Origin: a virus
Length of the DNA stretch: 57,629 nt
Virus record (IMG/VR): IMGVR_UViG_3300020220_003659
Coordinates: 1-57,629 of that record
Strand: one strand, 5' to 3'
The position numbers and the translations under genes are program-made. Below the pieces are notes generated by a model. That model made no database searches. It had not been told where the DNA came from and worked only from the letters and a program-made list of their open reading frames with translations. Shown here in pieces: positions 34,900 to 43,907 of this stretch (the first letter of the stretch is position 1; each line of letters begins with the position of its first letter).

Positions 34900-35614
34900 A
34901 CCTTTTTAGTATTTTTGTTATTATAGGATTTCTAACCCCATCTTTATCACCAAACTCAAAGATACCAATACCCCCGATTCCATCGAATTTGGTTATCGCA
35001 TCATACAACCCCGAATGTTTTTTGTCTTTGTATCTATCCGTTTGTTCAATATCTCCTGAAATAAAGAATTTACTATTACTTCCAATTCTTGTTAATAATA
35101 ATTTCATTTGTTTTGGTGTGGCGTTTTGAGCTTCCTCAAAAATTAAAATAGAATTATCAATTGTCATTCCTCTAATATATGCCAAAGCAAAAACCTCTAC
35201 CACCTCGGCCTCTTTTAATTTTTCTCTTGCTTCTTTACCGATAATTTTATTTAACAAATAGTAAGAAGGAAAGATATAAGGGTCTAATTTTTCTTCTAAA
35301 TTTCCTGGAAGTGCCCCTAATTTTTCTTCAGCCTCAACAGCGGGTCTTACAATAATAATTTTATCATATCCATTGTCTTCATCAAGAAGTAAATCCACAG
35401 CGGTTTTCATTGCTATGTAACTCTTACCAACACCGGCAGGTCCCGAACAAATTGTAATTTGGTTGTTAAGTAATGTTTCATAATAAACTTTTTGGTTTTC
35501 TGTGAGAAATTTACTTTTTGGTCTTTTTTTAACTACTTGGGAGATAATATCTCTTTTGTGATTTGGGGAATCTACAGACTCCTCTGTTGTGTTAATTTTT
35601 CTTCTTTGTGACAT
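34880..35614 (-). CDS. phoH: PhoH-like ATPase
   Basis: The 244-residue protein has Walker A GPAGVGKS (58-65), IIIVRPAVEAEEKLGALPG, and Walker B ILIFEEAQN with E160 and E161, plus FISGDIEQTDR (sensor/arginine region). These are the classic PhoH signatures. PhoH-family proteins are frequent in marine T4-like phages and are thought to act as RNA or nucleotide-processing ATPases; the exact role is unknown. It is the gene upstream of the HAD-like protein. Confidence 0.93.
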   Translation of the reverse strand: MSQRRKINTTEESVDSPNHKRDIISQVVKKRPKSKFLTENQKVYYETLLNNQITICSGPAGVGKSYIAMKTAVDLLLDEDNGYDKIIIVRPAVEAEEKLGALPGNLEEKLDPYIFPSYYLLNKIIGKEAREKLKEAEVVEVFALAYIRGMTIDNSILIFEEAQNATPKQMKLLLTRIGSNSKFFISGDIEQTDRYKDKKHSGLYDAITKFDGIGGIGIFEFGDKDGVRNPIITKILKRYEEDRD

Positions 35615-35617
35615 ATT

Positions 35618-36289
35618 TTAACCCCATTTTAGGTATTTATTATTGAACAGTTGAAAGTCAAATGTTCTGTATTTTGGTTTGTGTTTATGTAAAAGGTACG
35701 GAAAAGATATTTGGTCTTGTATTGACCAATAACAGTTATGAAAAAACCAATCGGTCATCAAATTATTATCTCTGTTTTTTATTAAATTTTTTGAATAAAC
35801 AAAAAATCCCATGGAATAGAAACCATAATCAACAAAGTTTGGGTCTTTAAGATAAAACTGATATTGTTCTTTTGTTCTTTCACCTTCATATCTGTCAATT
35901 AAATATGTGTTGTTTGATCTATACATTTCATTTTCTAAATACTCAAGTTCAGATTTGATGTTTTTTCTTTGTGGGTGTTTAAAGATTTGTATATCAAAAT
36001 CCCCCAACGAATCTACAACATCTTCAACAAGGTTGTTACTGACTATTTTAAATTTAGAATCGAACCAAATATAATAATCTGCAGGATTTTCAATCCAATC
36101 TAACATTTTTGGTATTTTAGCCCTTGTTCTTGGATGTAAAGATAGTGATCTTGATTCAGTATTTTGATCTGTGTAACACATGTACTCAACCTCATACTTT
36201 TTTGTGATTTGGTAAGGAAGTTGATAATTAAAATTATTGATATGATTACCAAAATCTGCAGTTACAACACGAACTTTTGGTTTTATCAT
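35618..36289 (-). CDS. Putative glycosyltransferase (DUF616-like)
   Basis: The 223-residue protein begins with VRVVTADFGNHINNFNYQLP and has an acidic donor-site motif in YYIWFDSKF at about 92-100, in place of the usual D-x-D. The end of the chain (RTFDFQLFNNKY) fits the short GT-A-type proteins of the DUF616 group. Sugar and acceptor cannot be read. It sits between PhoH and a TylF-type methyltransferase, consistent with membership in the sugar cassette. Confidence 0.65.
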   Translation of the reverse strand: MIKPKVRVVTADFGNHINNFNYQLPYQITKKYEVEYMCYTDQNTESRSLSLHPRTRAKIPKMLDWIENPADYYIWFDSKFKIVSNNLVEDVVDSLGDFDIQIFKHPQRKNIKSELEYLENEMYRSNNTYLIDRYEGERTKEQYQFYLKDPNFVDYGFYSMGFFVYSKNLIKNRDNNLMTDWFFHNCYWSIQDQISFPYLLHKHKPKYRTFDFQLFNNKYLKWG

Positions 36290-36295
36290 AATAAA

Positions 36296-37081
36296 TTAAG
36301 ATTCATTATTTTTAATCCAATAAACACCACAAACATCAATTTGATTTATTGGATCGTTAATATTTTTTTCTGTTCTATAATCGTGAGTACAAATTCTTGC
36401 ACCACCAAGACAATAGTCGTCAATTATACACACCCCTTTATCGGATAGTTTATCATAACAAGAATGAAAAACATCATGAGTCGACTCGTACATGTCACCA
36501 TCCATTCTTAAAATAGACAATTTGCCAATCTGATTATTATTTGGTAGAGTATCACTAAAGAATCCCTCCACAAAAATTACATTTTCATCTAAACAATTCA
36601 TTGATTCAAAATTTGATTTTACCTCATCGAGTGATATTGCAAGTTCGGTATACGTGTGATGAATATCTCCTCGATCCATAGGGTATTTGTCACTTGGTTT
36701 TGGCAGTCCTTGGAAAGAATCACAAACAAACACTCTCTTTTTCAAATTATAAATGTCTGAATATAGTTTCATAAAAATTGTTGCTCCCCCTTTCCAAACA
36801 CCTGTTTCAATAAAATCACCCTCAATATTGTTTTTTCTAACGTAATCTAACATGTCATGAAGATTGTTCATTCTTTTCAAACCAATCATAGTCATGGCGT
36901 CTGTGGGCCAATCTAAACCTTCAAGTCTTGCGGGGTCCATTTCTTGTGAAATTATCGAATCCACTTCCTTTTCAGATGGGTACTGATTCTTGTCTTTCCA
37001 ATTTTGGATAAAGTCCGTGTTTGAAACTCTACCGATCAAAATGTATTTGATAAATTCTATTTTTTTTCTATTGTTCATCAA
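36296..37081 (-). CDS. TylF-like O-methyltransferase
   Basis: The SAM-binding loop is DFIETGVWKGGATIF (about 89-103), followed by VFVCDSFQGLPKP, typical of macrocin O-methyltransferase TylF. A metal-site pattern LRMDGDMYESTHD appears in the second half, then ICIIDDY-like VCIIDDYCLGG. Such enzymes methylate sugar hydroxyls. It overlaps the methyltransferase gene upstream by 14 bp, so the two probably act in one pathway on glycans built by the cassette. Confidence 0.88.
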   Translation of the reverse strand: MMNNRKKIEFIKYILIGRVSNTDFIQNWKDKNQYPSEKEVDSIISQEMDPARLEGLDWPTDAMTMIGLKRMNNLHDMLDYVRKNNIEGDFIETGVWKGGATIFMKLYSDIYNLKKRVFVCDSFQGLPKPSDKYPMDRGDIHHTYTELAISLDEVKSNFESMNCLDENVIFVEGFFSDTLPNNNQIGKLSILRMDGDMYESTHDVFHSCYDKLSDKGVCIIDDYCLGGARICTHDYRTEKNINDPINQIDVCGVYWIKNNES

Positions 37082-37658
37082 TCTTATCGTTTCTTTTTAA
37101 GATAGTTAGTCCATTATTATTTGTAAATCTTTTTTCTATGACCCATTGACCATCATCTAATAACTCTTGTATTGCTGGCCAAATACCAATTTTTTCTGTT
37201 GATAAAGGTCTAACGTCTTTGTATAGTTCACCCCAACTTGGTTCATCGGTAAATTCATAACTTTCAGTGTCATGAAAAATTAAATATTTTTTTACTTTAT
37301 CTGAATGTAATGATAATTCTTCTTTTAGTTGTCCATACTTATGCCAAGTATCAATAAATAATAAATCAGTCTCTTCGATCTCAACCTCTAAAACATTTTT
37401 TTTATTGAACTTGAAATTTACGTTTTCCTTAATTGATAGATTTATTGCGTTTAAAATATTTTCTGACATATTAATGTCATAGCTAACAAACTTTTTTGGG
37501 TTTGCATGTAAAAATGCAAAAGTTGAACATCCCCATCTAGCACCCATTTCAGTAACGTGATCACATAGTTTTGCATACTCTACTAACGTATCAATATGTT
37601 CATTTATATCACCAGGAGTTAATTTGAAATTATTATAATAGTGTTCTATTGTTATCAT
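37068..37658 (-). CDS. Class I SAM methyltransferase-like protein
   Basis: This 196-residue protein has a SAM-type glycine motif VTEMGARWGCSTF, then FVSYDINMSENI, and LLFIDTWHKYGQLKEE, a pattern seen in CmcI/rhamnosyl O-methyltransferase-type enzymes. The last section has FHDTESYEF. I prefer the ATG at 37658, because it overlaps the upstream stop as ATGA; an ATG six codons further upstream is also possible. Substrate unknown; probably a sugar. Confidence 0.8.
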   Translation of the reverse strand: MITIEHYYNNFKLTPGDINEHIDTLVEYAKLCDHVTEMGARWGCSTFAFLHANPKKFVSYDINMSENILNAINLSIKENVNFKFNKKNVLEVEIEETDLLFIDTWHKYGQLKEELSLHSDKVKKYLIFHDTESYEFTDEPSWGELYKDVRPLSTEKIGIWPAIQELLDDGQWVIEKRFTNNNGLTILKRNDKIDEQ

Positions 37659-38344
37659 TTTTTTTGTGTATACCATTTATTTTTAAAATCATTAATCATA
37701 CCATCAGTCATCTGAAACTTTTTACCTGGCTCTATAAGATTATGACTTTTACTTAAAAGATGAGTAACTTTAGAGTTGGTAATTAGGGCGTGTTTTAATT
37801 TGTATTTTTGTAAAGTCAGTGCGTAGTCGTTATCTTGGTACCAAAATTTAAATTTTTCATCGAACCCATTCATTCTTTTTAATATATCCCTTTTAACAAA
37901 GATTGACCATCCGGCAATTTCATATGAAGTTCTATGACCATAGTATATTGGTGTTGTTTTTTTGAATAACTTGTGTCTGTGCCAATCATCATCCATAGGT
38001 GACATTGAAAATAATTCAGGATCTTGTTCATGAGCTTTTAACATTTCTTCTAAAAAACCTTTATGGTATATTGTATCATTGTTGGAAATTAACACCCAAT
38101 CGTTGGTAGAATGTTCTAAACCAATGTTTAAATATTTGTTGTAGTTAAATTCTTCTTGTGGTTGTATAACTTTACAAGTCTCACACCCTTCATAAACAAA
38201 TTCTTTTTCTTTGTTGGTTTCTATCAAATAGATTTGGAATTTATGTTCAGTCGAACTTTCATAAATACTTTTCATACAATTGAGATTCATTTTCTCAAAT
38301 GATGGGTCTTTAGCGTAACTTAATATTATAACATCTACTACCAT
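37655..38344 (-). CDS. Family 2-type glycosyltransferase
   Basis: A 229-residue GT-A enzyme: VDVIILSYAKD at the start, a donor-site NNDT motif after VLISN (about 89-96), and NGFDEKFKFWYQDNDYALTL. The last is the ED/QD-D-like acceptor motif of GT2 enzymes, with the catalytic acid in the form QDND. It is coupled to the methyltransferase (ATGA overlap) and lies 1 bp downstream of a second, larger glycosyltransferase gene. Confidence 0.85.
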   Translation of the reverse strand: MVVDVIILSYAKDPSFEKMNLNCMKSIYESSTEHKFQIYLIETNKEKEFVYEGCETCKVIQPQEEFNYNKYLNIGLEHSTNDWVLISNNDTIYHKGFLEEMLKAHEQDPELFSMSPMDDDWHRHKLFKKTTPIYYGHRTSYEIAGWSIFVKRDILKRMNGFDEKFKFWYQDNDYALTLQKYKLKHALITNSKVTHLLSKSHNLIEPGKKFQMTDGMINDFKNKWYTQKK

Positions 38345-38345
38345 T

Positions 38346-39866
38346 TTATCTTAAAGCATATAATTTTGAGATTATTTGTTGGGCACTTTTAGGTTCCATT
38401 AAAGGTATATCAGTTGGTACATACCCGTGTTTTTTCTTATACCATAAAGTTCCTTTTTTATAGTTTTCACTCCATTCAGGGGTTCTTGAAATTGTTGAGT
38501 TTTCAATTGAGTTTGGTATATCCGTTAAATACTCCCAGCTTTTAGGAATGTCAGCAAAGTACCAAAAAGGAGGATGAAAATTATGTTTTACCGCCTGATA
38601 TGTATGGTCAACATGTTCCCAAGCGTTTTTAAATGCAGGATCGAATAAACCAATTTTTTCAATTACAGATCTGTGATAGTATGAAAAAGCCCCAACACAG
38701 TTAGGGTAAAAAACCATTTCAATACCATCTGGATATGGAATAATCATTCTTGGATTAGGATCTCCGTCAGTATCTTTTCTTTCCGAAAGAGTTCTAAAGC
38801 CAGTTGACCCTTTCTTGTTTGCGGGACCGTGAAGCGCAAAATTTAAATGTTTAATTCCTGACAATGCTGAATGTCTGATATATTCTTTGAATACGTTTTC
38901 GTCTTGAATTAATATATCGTCTTCCATTATAAAAATGTGTTCACACCCTTGTTCCATCAAATATTTAATTGCCGTACTTTTTGCGGCCCCAACACATTGG
39001 TTTTTTTCGTGTTGGATAATTTTTGCATGTTCGGGGTAACAGTTTTCAGGGTAAGGAGTCCCATCGTTAACAATTACAAAGTTTTTAATCCACTTTGGAA
39101 CCGTAAATGCACTTTTAACTATTCTATGTGGAGAGTTATATGTCACAAGACCTAAACCAACTTTGTCAATATCCATAAAAGTTTTTTCCTCTATGGTTTT
39201 GTTCGTTGATAATCTTATCGGAAGGTCTTTATCATATTTCTTTTCAAAAAAAGTTTTATTATTTTCCCACTGATCATTGGTCATACCTATTGATTTGTGA
39301 GTGACTCTAACCATTGTTGTTACACCTAATTTAACTCCCTCTAAGTAATTTGAAAAACAGAAAGGTATTTCATAAAAGTGAAATCCTTTGAATTCTTCGT
39401 CAAAAGTTTTTTTGATTTTAGATTTATCAACAACAAAAAACAAACCGTCTAATACAACCACTTCCTTTATTTTGTTTCCTTGATCGGGTGAATAAGTGTT
39501 GGTCCATTTTTTTCCTTCATGTTTGTGAGATACTATTCCTGTCATGGATTCACGCAAAGTCCACCATCTACCATCAATCATATCGGTAGTTCCTGCGATT
39601 CCCAAAATACCATATTCTTCATTTCTTTTAAATAATTTGATAATTTTATCCCCCCAATTTTTTGTATCATACTCAATGTCATCATGACAAAAAACTACAA
39701 GATTATTTTCCGACTCATTTAGTATTTCATTATAAACTTGAGCCAAAGACTTTTCACCGTTATTAATTTTTTCTATTATTTGAACTTTTTTAATCCCACA
39801 AGATTTTCTTAAATGTTCTAAAAATTCAGGATTAGTCTTTCTTGTCGAGAATCCTATTGTTATCAT
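38346..39866 (-). CDS. Two-domain glycosyltransferase
   Basis: The 506-residue protein holds two GT-A-like halves. The N-terminal half (about 1-215) has FCHDDIEYD as its donor motif and a DGLFFVVDKSKI region. The C-terminal half (about 230-490) begins with GLGLVTYNSPHRI and has FIMEDDILIQD, a classical D-D-x-metal motif, then FKNAWEHVDHTYQAVKH. Bifunctional enzymes of this kind can add two sugars in sequence. The 5' end overlaps the small protein at 39832-40008 by 35 bp. Confidence 0.82.
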   Translation of the reverse strand: MITIGFSTRKTNPEFLEHLRKSCGIKKVQIIEKINNGEKSLAQVYNEILNESENNLVVFCHDDIEYDTKNWGDKIIKLFKRNEEYGILGIAGTTDMIDGRWWTLRESMTGIVSHKHEGKKWTNTYSPDQGNKIKEVVVLDGLFFVVDKSKIKKTFDEEFKGFHFYEIPFCFSNYLEGVKLGVTTMVRVTHKSIGMTNDQWENNKTFFEKKYDKDLPIRLSTNKTIEEKTFMDIDKVGLGLVTYNSPHRIVKSAFTVPKWIKNFVIVNDGTPYPENCYPEHAKIIQHEKNQCVGAAKSTAIKYLMEQGCEHIFIMEDDILIQDENVFKEYIRHSALSGIKHLNFALHGPANKKGSTGFRTLSERKDTDGDPNPRMIIPYPDGIEMVFYPNCVGAFSYYHRSVIEKIGLFDPAFKNAWEHVDHTYQAVKHNFHPPFWYFADIPKSWEYLTDIPNSIENSTISRTPEWSENYKKGTLWYKKKHGYVPTDIPLMEPKSAQQIISKLYALR

Positions 39867-40008
39867 TGTTTAATTCTTTTAGTTTATCCTCAAGAGTTAT
39901 TAATTTTTCTTCCATGTATTTGTTCCACCAACCATCACTACAACCAGACATAATTAACTCAACTCGAGTTCTATTAATTTCTTCTTTTATTTTTTCTATT
40001 TCTGTCAT
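39832..40008 (-). CDS. Small coiled-coil-like protein, 58 aa
   Basis: A short frame fills the gap between dUTPase and the two-domain glycosyltransferase. Its ATG at 40008 overlaps the dUTPase stop as ATGA, the same coupling as elsewhere in this block, and it ends with TAA 35 bp inside the next gene. The protein begins MTEIEKIKEEINRTR, contains SGCSDGWWNKYMEEK, and is charged and helical. It is not recognised. Confidence 0.65.
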   Translation of the reverse strand: MTEIEKIKEEINRTRVELIMSGCSDGWWNKYMEEKLITLEDKLKELNNDNNRILDKKD

Positions 40009-40598
40009 ACACCTGTAGAACCGAAACCATTTTCATTTCTGTCTTTAGATAGAATGTTCTCTATCTCAACAAACTTGATCCATTTACCACTAACTACAGG
40101 ACACAACACTGCTTGTGCAATTTTTTGTCCTTTTTCTATTTTGATTTTTTGATCAGTGGTGTTGAAAAGAATTACTTGAATTTCTCCCGTATATCCTTCA
40201 TCCACAGTTCCTGGAGAATTCAAAACAAACAATCCTTGTTTTGAAGCCAATCCACTTTTTGATCTAATTTGAACTTCGTATCCTTCAGGTATGTCCAAAT
40301 GGATTCCTGTTGGTATTAGTTTACGGTCAGAAGCATGAATCCATACATCTTCTGTTGAACATAAATCAAATCCAGAGTCTGACGTGTAAGCGTATTTTGG
40401 GTTGACCGCATCAGGATGCGACTTAGAAAATTTAAATTCCAAAGTATCTTGGAAATCATCCATATCTTTTTCTAATCCAAAAATATCAAACCCAAAATAA
40501 TCATTCAGTTGATCAAGGTCCAAATTCTCAGCATCTTCAATTTGTAAACTTTCAAACAGATCGTCCAAGTCATCTTTTTCTAAATTTTGTTCACTCAT
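40005..40598 (-). CDS. dut: dUTP pyrophosphatase
   Basis: A trimeric-type dUTPase of 197 residues. All five motifs are present: I DSGFDL (74-79), II RSKSGLA (112-118), III GTVDEGYTGEIQ (130-141), IV GQKIAQAVL (157-165), and V RNENGFGSTG (187-196). It hydrolyses dUTP and keeps uracil out of phage DNA. The first 50 residues are an acidic extension (DDLDDLFESLQIEDAENLD) not usual in the family. It overlaps the exonuclease gene by 1 bp. Confidence 0.97.
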   Translation of the reverse strand: MSEQNLEKDDLDDLFESLQIEDAENLDLDQLNDYFGFDIFGLEKDMDDFQDTLEFKFSKSHPDAVNPKYAYTSDSGFDLCSTEDVWIHASDRKLIPTGIHLDIPEGYEVQIRSKSGLASKQGLFVLNSPGTVDEGYTGEIQVILFNTTDQKIKIEKGQKIAQAVLCPVVSGKWIKFVEIENILSKDRNENGFGSTGV

Positions 40599-41323
40599 TA
40601 TTTTAAACTTTTTAATTTCATTATTGCGTCAACTAAAACGTCAACATCTTTTTCACAGTATTCGGCAATTTCTTTAAGACGATTATGACTCCAATAAGTC
40701 TCATGTACCAAACTACCGTTGATTGGTCCGTCTTTTGGTGTTGGTATGTCTAAACATGCACACATTAAATCTAAAGAACCGATCGCAGTGTAAGCTCCAT
40801 ATTGCCAAATTTCTTTTGTGTCAATGGCCTTAACTTCCCAAGGTTTAGTATCGTATGACGGGAGTATTTTAGCCGGCATGATCCCATTTACAATCATACG
40901 TTTTGCTAACATGGGGATGTCAAAGTTTTTTAAATTGTGACCACACATGTAGAAATCTAATTTGTGACAACGGTTTAAAAGGTCTCTTACATCAATTAGT
41001 AGTTTATATTCATCATCACTTGAAAAAGTTTGTTTTTTAACTTCTCCACTATCTAAAACGAACGCCATCGATACACAAACTATCTTTGCAAACTCTGGAA
41101 CTAACGCTGCCCGTTTCCTAAAAACAATGTCCATATGTTCTTCTGTCGATCTATCAGTTGCCAATTCTTTGTCTTCAGGAAATCTTTTCAAAAACCAATC
41201 AAAATATTTGTCGAATTGGTCTGCAACTCTTGGGTTAGATTTTATACACTGTTGATAGTCAGGACAACCACCAACGGTTTCAATGTCTAAAAATAAAATT
41301 TTTGTTAAAGGAATATTGACCAT
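40598..41323 (-). CDS. DEDD-type 3'-5' exonuclease
   Basis: The 241-residue protein has motif I LFLDIETVGG (D13, E15), motif II GHNLKNFDIPML (D135) and motif III EYCEKDVDVL (Y222, D226), the DEDDy set. Together these match the PolB-exonuclease-like family of stand-alone proofreading-like exonucleases. It probably acts on DNA ends during replication or repair. It is coupled to dUTPase by a 1-bp overlap. Confidence 0.88.
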   Translation of the reverse strand: MVNIPLTKILFLDIETVGGCPDYQQCIKSNPRVADQFDKYFDWFLKRFPEDKELATDRSTEEHMDIVFRKRAALVPEFAKIVCVSMAFVLDSGEVKKQTFSSDDEYKLLIDVRDLLNRCHKLDFYMCGHNLKNFDIPMLAKRMIVNGIMPAKILPSYDTKPWEVKAIDTKEIWQYGAYTAIGSLDLMCACLDIPTPKDGPINGSLVHETYWSHNRLKEIAEYCEKDVDVLVDAIMKLKSLK

Positions 41324-41325
41324 AA

Positions 41326-42540
41326 TTATTTAATTAAAGATTTGTAAAATTCAGCTCTGTTTTGTGATACTCTGTTTAGGTCATAGGTATCTTTTACCGT
41401 TTCGTATAATTTCTCACCAAGATCGGTAATCATATTTGGATTTTCGACTAATTTTTTAATGCTTTTAGCCCAATCACTATGATTTCTAAAATCTTCTACT
41501 AATAACGCATTACCGTCAACGAATTTTCCTTCTCGCATTGCATGTTTTAGGTCAATGGTATAAGGACCTACGTTTGATGCGATTATCGTTTTTTTATAGA
41601 AACCCGCCTCGATTATTTTTAGTTGAGATTTTAACCTATTAAATACGTGGTTTTTTATGGGCGCTAATGAAATATCAAACTTAGCGTAATTTCTAGCGTA
41701 AGACTCCACAGGTTTAGTCCAAACCCTGACGTAGTTTTCATTTTCAATTGCGGGAAAATCTCCATCAACAAACTTATCTAAATATTCTTTATACTCTTTG
41801 GTGATTATTTTGTAGTTGTCTGTAAAAATCTTTTCATATTGTGACCAAACAGTTTCTTCAGGTTTAATTGGTCTTTGTTTTTTTTCTCCTGTTTGTTGGT
41901 TTATTTCAGTAACCACACCTCTTGTATCAAAACCACACAAGTAATATTGAAGTTTGTTTTGAAGAGGACTTAGTTTACCCACCATCGTATCTAACAACTT
42001 TAAATCGTGTAAGTGGGATGATCCACCTAGCCAACCAACTCTAATTTTTTCTGAGGGTAATGTTGGTTCATTAAATTGAGGTTCTTTAGGATCTATTGCG
42101 TTTGGAAAAACAACTACGTTTTTATTGAACTTTCTAATTTCATGAGCAAAAAGACTTGTCGTTGTTGTTACATAATGACAAGCTTTGAGATTTGCTATAA
42201 TTTTTTGATTCATTTTAGTAGAAACAATTAATTGATGAATTGGGTGCTCTTTAGTTGGTAACCAATAGTCGTCAATATCCCCAATAACTATAACCCCTAT
42301 TTTTTTTAATTTTTCAATCAACGCCAAACATTGATCAAAGTCTTGACCAATTGACCTATGAAAATGAACAATATCATATTGTTTCCAATAATTTTCATCT
42401 TCCATTTTTGGTTCGTAATCAATATCAATTTGAAAATCTTGAGGAAAATTATTTTGTAAATTAACGTGGGGATCTACCGATCTGTATCTACCAACACCTG
42501 CCCTATCTGATGGTAAGACTAAAATTTTGATTTTTTTCAT
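41326..42540 (-). CDS. GT4-type glycosyltransferase
   Basis: The 404-residue GT-B protein starts with KIKILVLPSDRAGVGRYRSV, has IVHFHRSIGQDFD and IVIGDIDDYWLPTKE in the first domain, and in the second has VGWLGGSSHLHDL and KIIEAGFYKKTIIASNVGPY, the E-x-G/A-type donor-binding area. The pattern fits GT4-like retaining transferases. It is the first gene of the reverse block after the terminator at 42594-42618. Confidence 0.85.
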   Translation of the reverse strand: MKKIKILVLPSDRAGVGRYRSVDPHVNLQNNFPQDFQIDIDYEPKMEDENYWKQYDIVHFHRSIGQDFDQCLALIEKLKKIGVIVIGDIDDYWLPTKEHPIHQLIVSTKMNQKIIANLKACHYVTTTTSLFAHEIRKFNKNVVVFPNAIDPKEPQFNEPTLPSEKIRVGWLGGSSHLHDLKLLDTMVGKLSPLQNKLQYYLCGFDTRGVVTEINQQTGEKKQRPIKPEETVWSQYEKIFTDNYKIITKEYKEYLDKFVDGDFPAIENENYVRVWTKPVESYARNYAKFDISLAPIKNHVFNRLKSQLKIIEAGFYKKTIIASNVGPYTIDLKHAMREGKFVDGNALLVEDFRNHSDWAKSIKKLVENPNMITDLGEKLYETVKDTYDLNRVSQNRAEFYKSLIK

Positions 42541-42593
42541 TATGATTAAACAAGTTTACAAGAAATATAAACCTATTTATTGATAATATCAAC

Positions 42594-42618
42594 AAAAAAC
42601 CCACCTCAAGGGTGGGTT
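42594..42618 (-). terminator. Rho-independent terminator (reverse strand)
   Basis: The stem AACCCACC/GGTGGGTT with a short loop is followed on the reverse strand by a run of T. It ends the unit whose last gene stops at 42623. Confidence 0.88.
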
Positions 42619-42622
42619 ATAA

Positions 42623-43219
42623 TTATTTAGTTACCTTTTTAATTTTGGTGACTTTACCCTCGAATATATGATCTCCGACTCTGAATTTAAAAATGTCGTT
42701 AGATTTAGTTTCTGACTCAATTAGTAAACCATTTTCATGTAAAACATCTTCAATTACTTCCCTAATTATCTCTTTTAGACTTTCGTTATTGTTTGTAGAT
42801 TCTTGAACCAAATTTTTTATTTTAGGAATATCAGAAACTTGTTTTCCACTGGCGTCAACACTCATTAATCTAGCGGCTTTATCAACCAATTCGTTAGATA
42901 ATGTTGGCCCATTCATACCCATATTAGGTTTTTCTATTGGGTGTTCCATCATTAATTTTTTAATCTCATCGGGTAACTTAGAGTTTGCTATTTTATCCGC
43001 TGTGATTGTGGCGTTTTGTTGTTGAGGTCTCGATTGGATTTGTTGTTCTTGTAAAATATCGTTCGGTAAATTATATTTTGCATTTACAGGTTGGTAGTCC
43101 TCTAACATTGGGGTGTTGAATGATGTCTGAGGTGTTTTACCTCGTTCCATCTGATCATGTCTTTCCATAATTTTTTTGGAAACCATTAATCTTTGTATTA
43201 AATCATTTTCTGTATTCAT
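42623..43219 (-). CDS. Hypothetical protein, 198 aa
   Basis: Not recognised. The first 80 residues are polar, Gln/Asn/Pro-rich and probably disordered. A helical segment (NNESLKEIIREVIEDVLHEN, then GLLIES) is followed by a compact C-terminal beta part (DIFKFRVGDHIFEGKVTKIK). The helix ends with possible protease-type sites, which would suit a virion protein. It is the last gene of the small reverse cluster. Confidence 0.68.
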   Translation of the reverse strand: MNTENDLIQRLMVSKKIMERHDQMERGKTPQTSFNTPMLEDYQPVNAKYNLPNDILQEQQIQSRPQQQNATITADKIANSKLPDEIKKLMMEHPIEKPNMGMNGPTLSNELVDKAARLMSVDASGKQVSDIPKIKNLVQESTNNNESLKEIIREVIEDVLHENGLLIESETKSNDIFKFRVGDHIFEGKVTKIKKVTK

Positions 43220-43220
43220 C

Positions 43221-43619
43221 TTACGTATTTGTTACATTATCAAAATTGGCATTTACTACAACTCTTGCCATACTTCTATCTCCGTTAGGATTGTAATTTG
43301 GTCTGACCTCATCAAATGTTTCGGCCGTTGGTTGTAGATATGTTATTTTATCTAACCTGAACAACCTCCAACCAGGTAAAGGTTTTTCTCCTAAGTATGC
43401 CGTGTGTGATGCACCTTCATAGTCCCAAGCCCTTAGTACAGGATTTTCTCTTTTACTATAACCAAAACACACAGGTTCTATAGTTCTTAATCCTTTACCT
43501 CCAGGTTCGTCCCCATCATAATAAATTACAATTTTTTTTTTATTTCTTATCGCATCAACAACACTGTTGACAGATGCTACCTCAACGATAAGACTTCTAA
43601 AAGTATTGTAAAGTTTCAT
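43221..43619 (-). CDS. WYL-like domain protein, 132 aa
   Basis: The central part resembles a WYL domain: AIRNKKKIVIYYDG as the first strand, then TIEPVCFGYSKRENPVLRAW and WRLFRLDKITYL. This matches the usual order (IEP... and the FRLDRI-type end). WYL domains bind ligands or nucleic acid and regulate transcription factors and defence proteins, but there is no HTH here. The N-terminus MKLYNTFRSLIVE then VAS looks like a T4 targeting peptide with cleavage after L-x-V-E or similar. So it may be packaged. Confidence 0.68.
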   Translation of the reverse strand: MKLYNTFRSLIVEVASVNSVVDAIRNKKKIVIYYDGDEPGGKGLRTIEPVCFGYSKRENPVLRAWDYEGASHTAYLGEKPLPGWRLFRLDKITYLQPTAETFDEVRPNYNPNGDRSMARVVVNANFDNVTNT

Positions 43620-43906
43620 TATGCGGATGGCGTTGTGTAAGGTTTGTTGGGTTGGTACTCATTCAATTTTATTTCATTAATTCTTTCTGAGAAATCAACT
43701 TTTGACCCACCGTTTGCGGTATCCAAAAAGATTCCCGTACCCTTACCAAATTCATCACCGTCAGAAATTGCATCCTTATTAACGGCACTATATTGATTAG
43801 TGGTTAGATAATCATTTTTTACTGTAAGTCTTTTTCTTTCGATATCGGCAATTGCAGTCAAATCATTAGCGGGTTGACTAAAATCTAATCTTTCTACTTC
43901 AGGCAT
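43619..43906 (-). CDS. Hypothetical protein, 95 aa
   Basis: Not recognised. A polar, soluble, probably extended small protein with DGDEFGKGTGIFLDTANGG in the middle. Its stop overlaps the start of the WYL-like gene by 1 bp, so both are coupled. It shares the reverse cluster with unknown genes. Confidence 0.65.
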   Translation of the reverse strand: MPEVERLDFSQPANDLTAIADIERKRLTVKNDYLTTNQYSAVNKDAISDGDEFGKGTGIFLDTANGGSKVDFSERINEIKLNEYQPNKPYTTPSA

Positions 43907-43907
43907 T

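Noticed and set aside
34243-35640. TATTTAT-like words near the starts at 34243 and 35614 as promoters
   Set aside because: On the coding strand these read ATAAATA, the opposite orientation to the other elements, so I did not list them.
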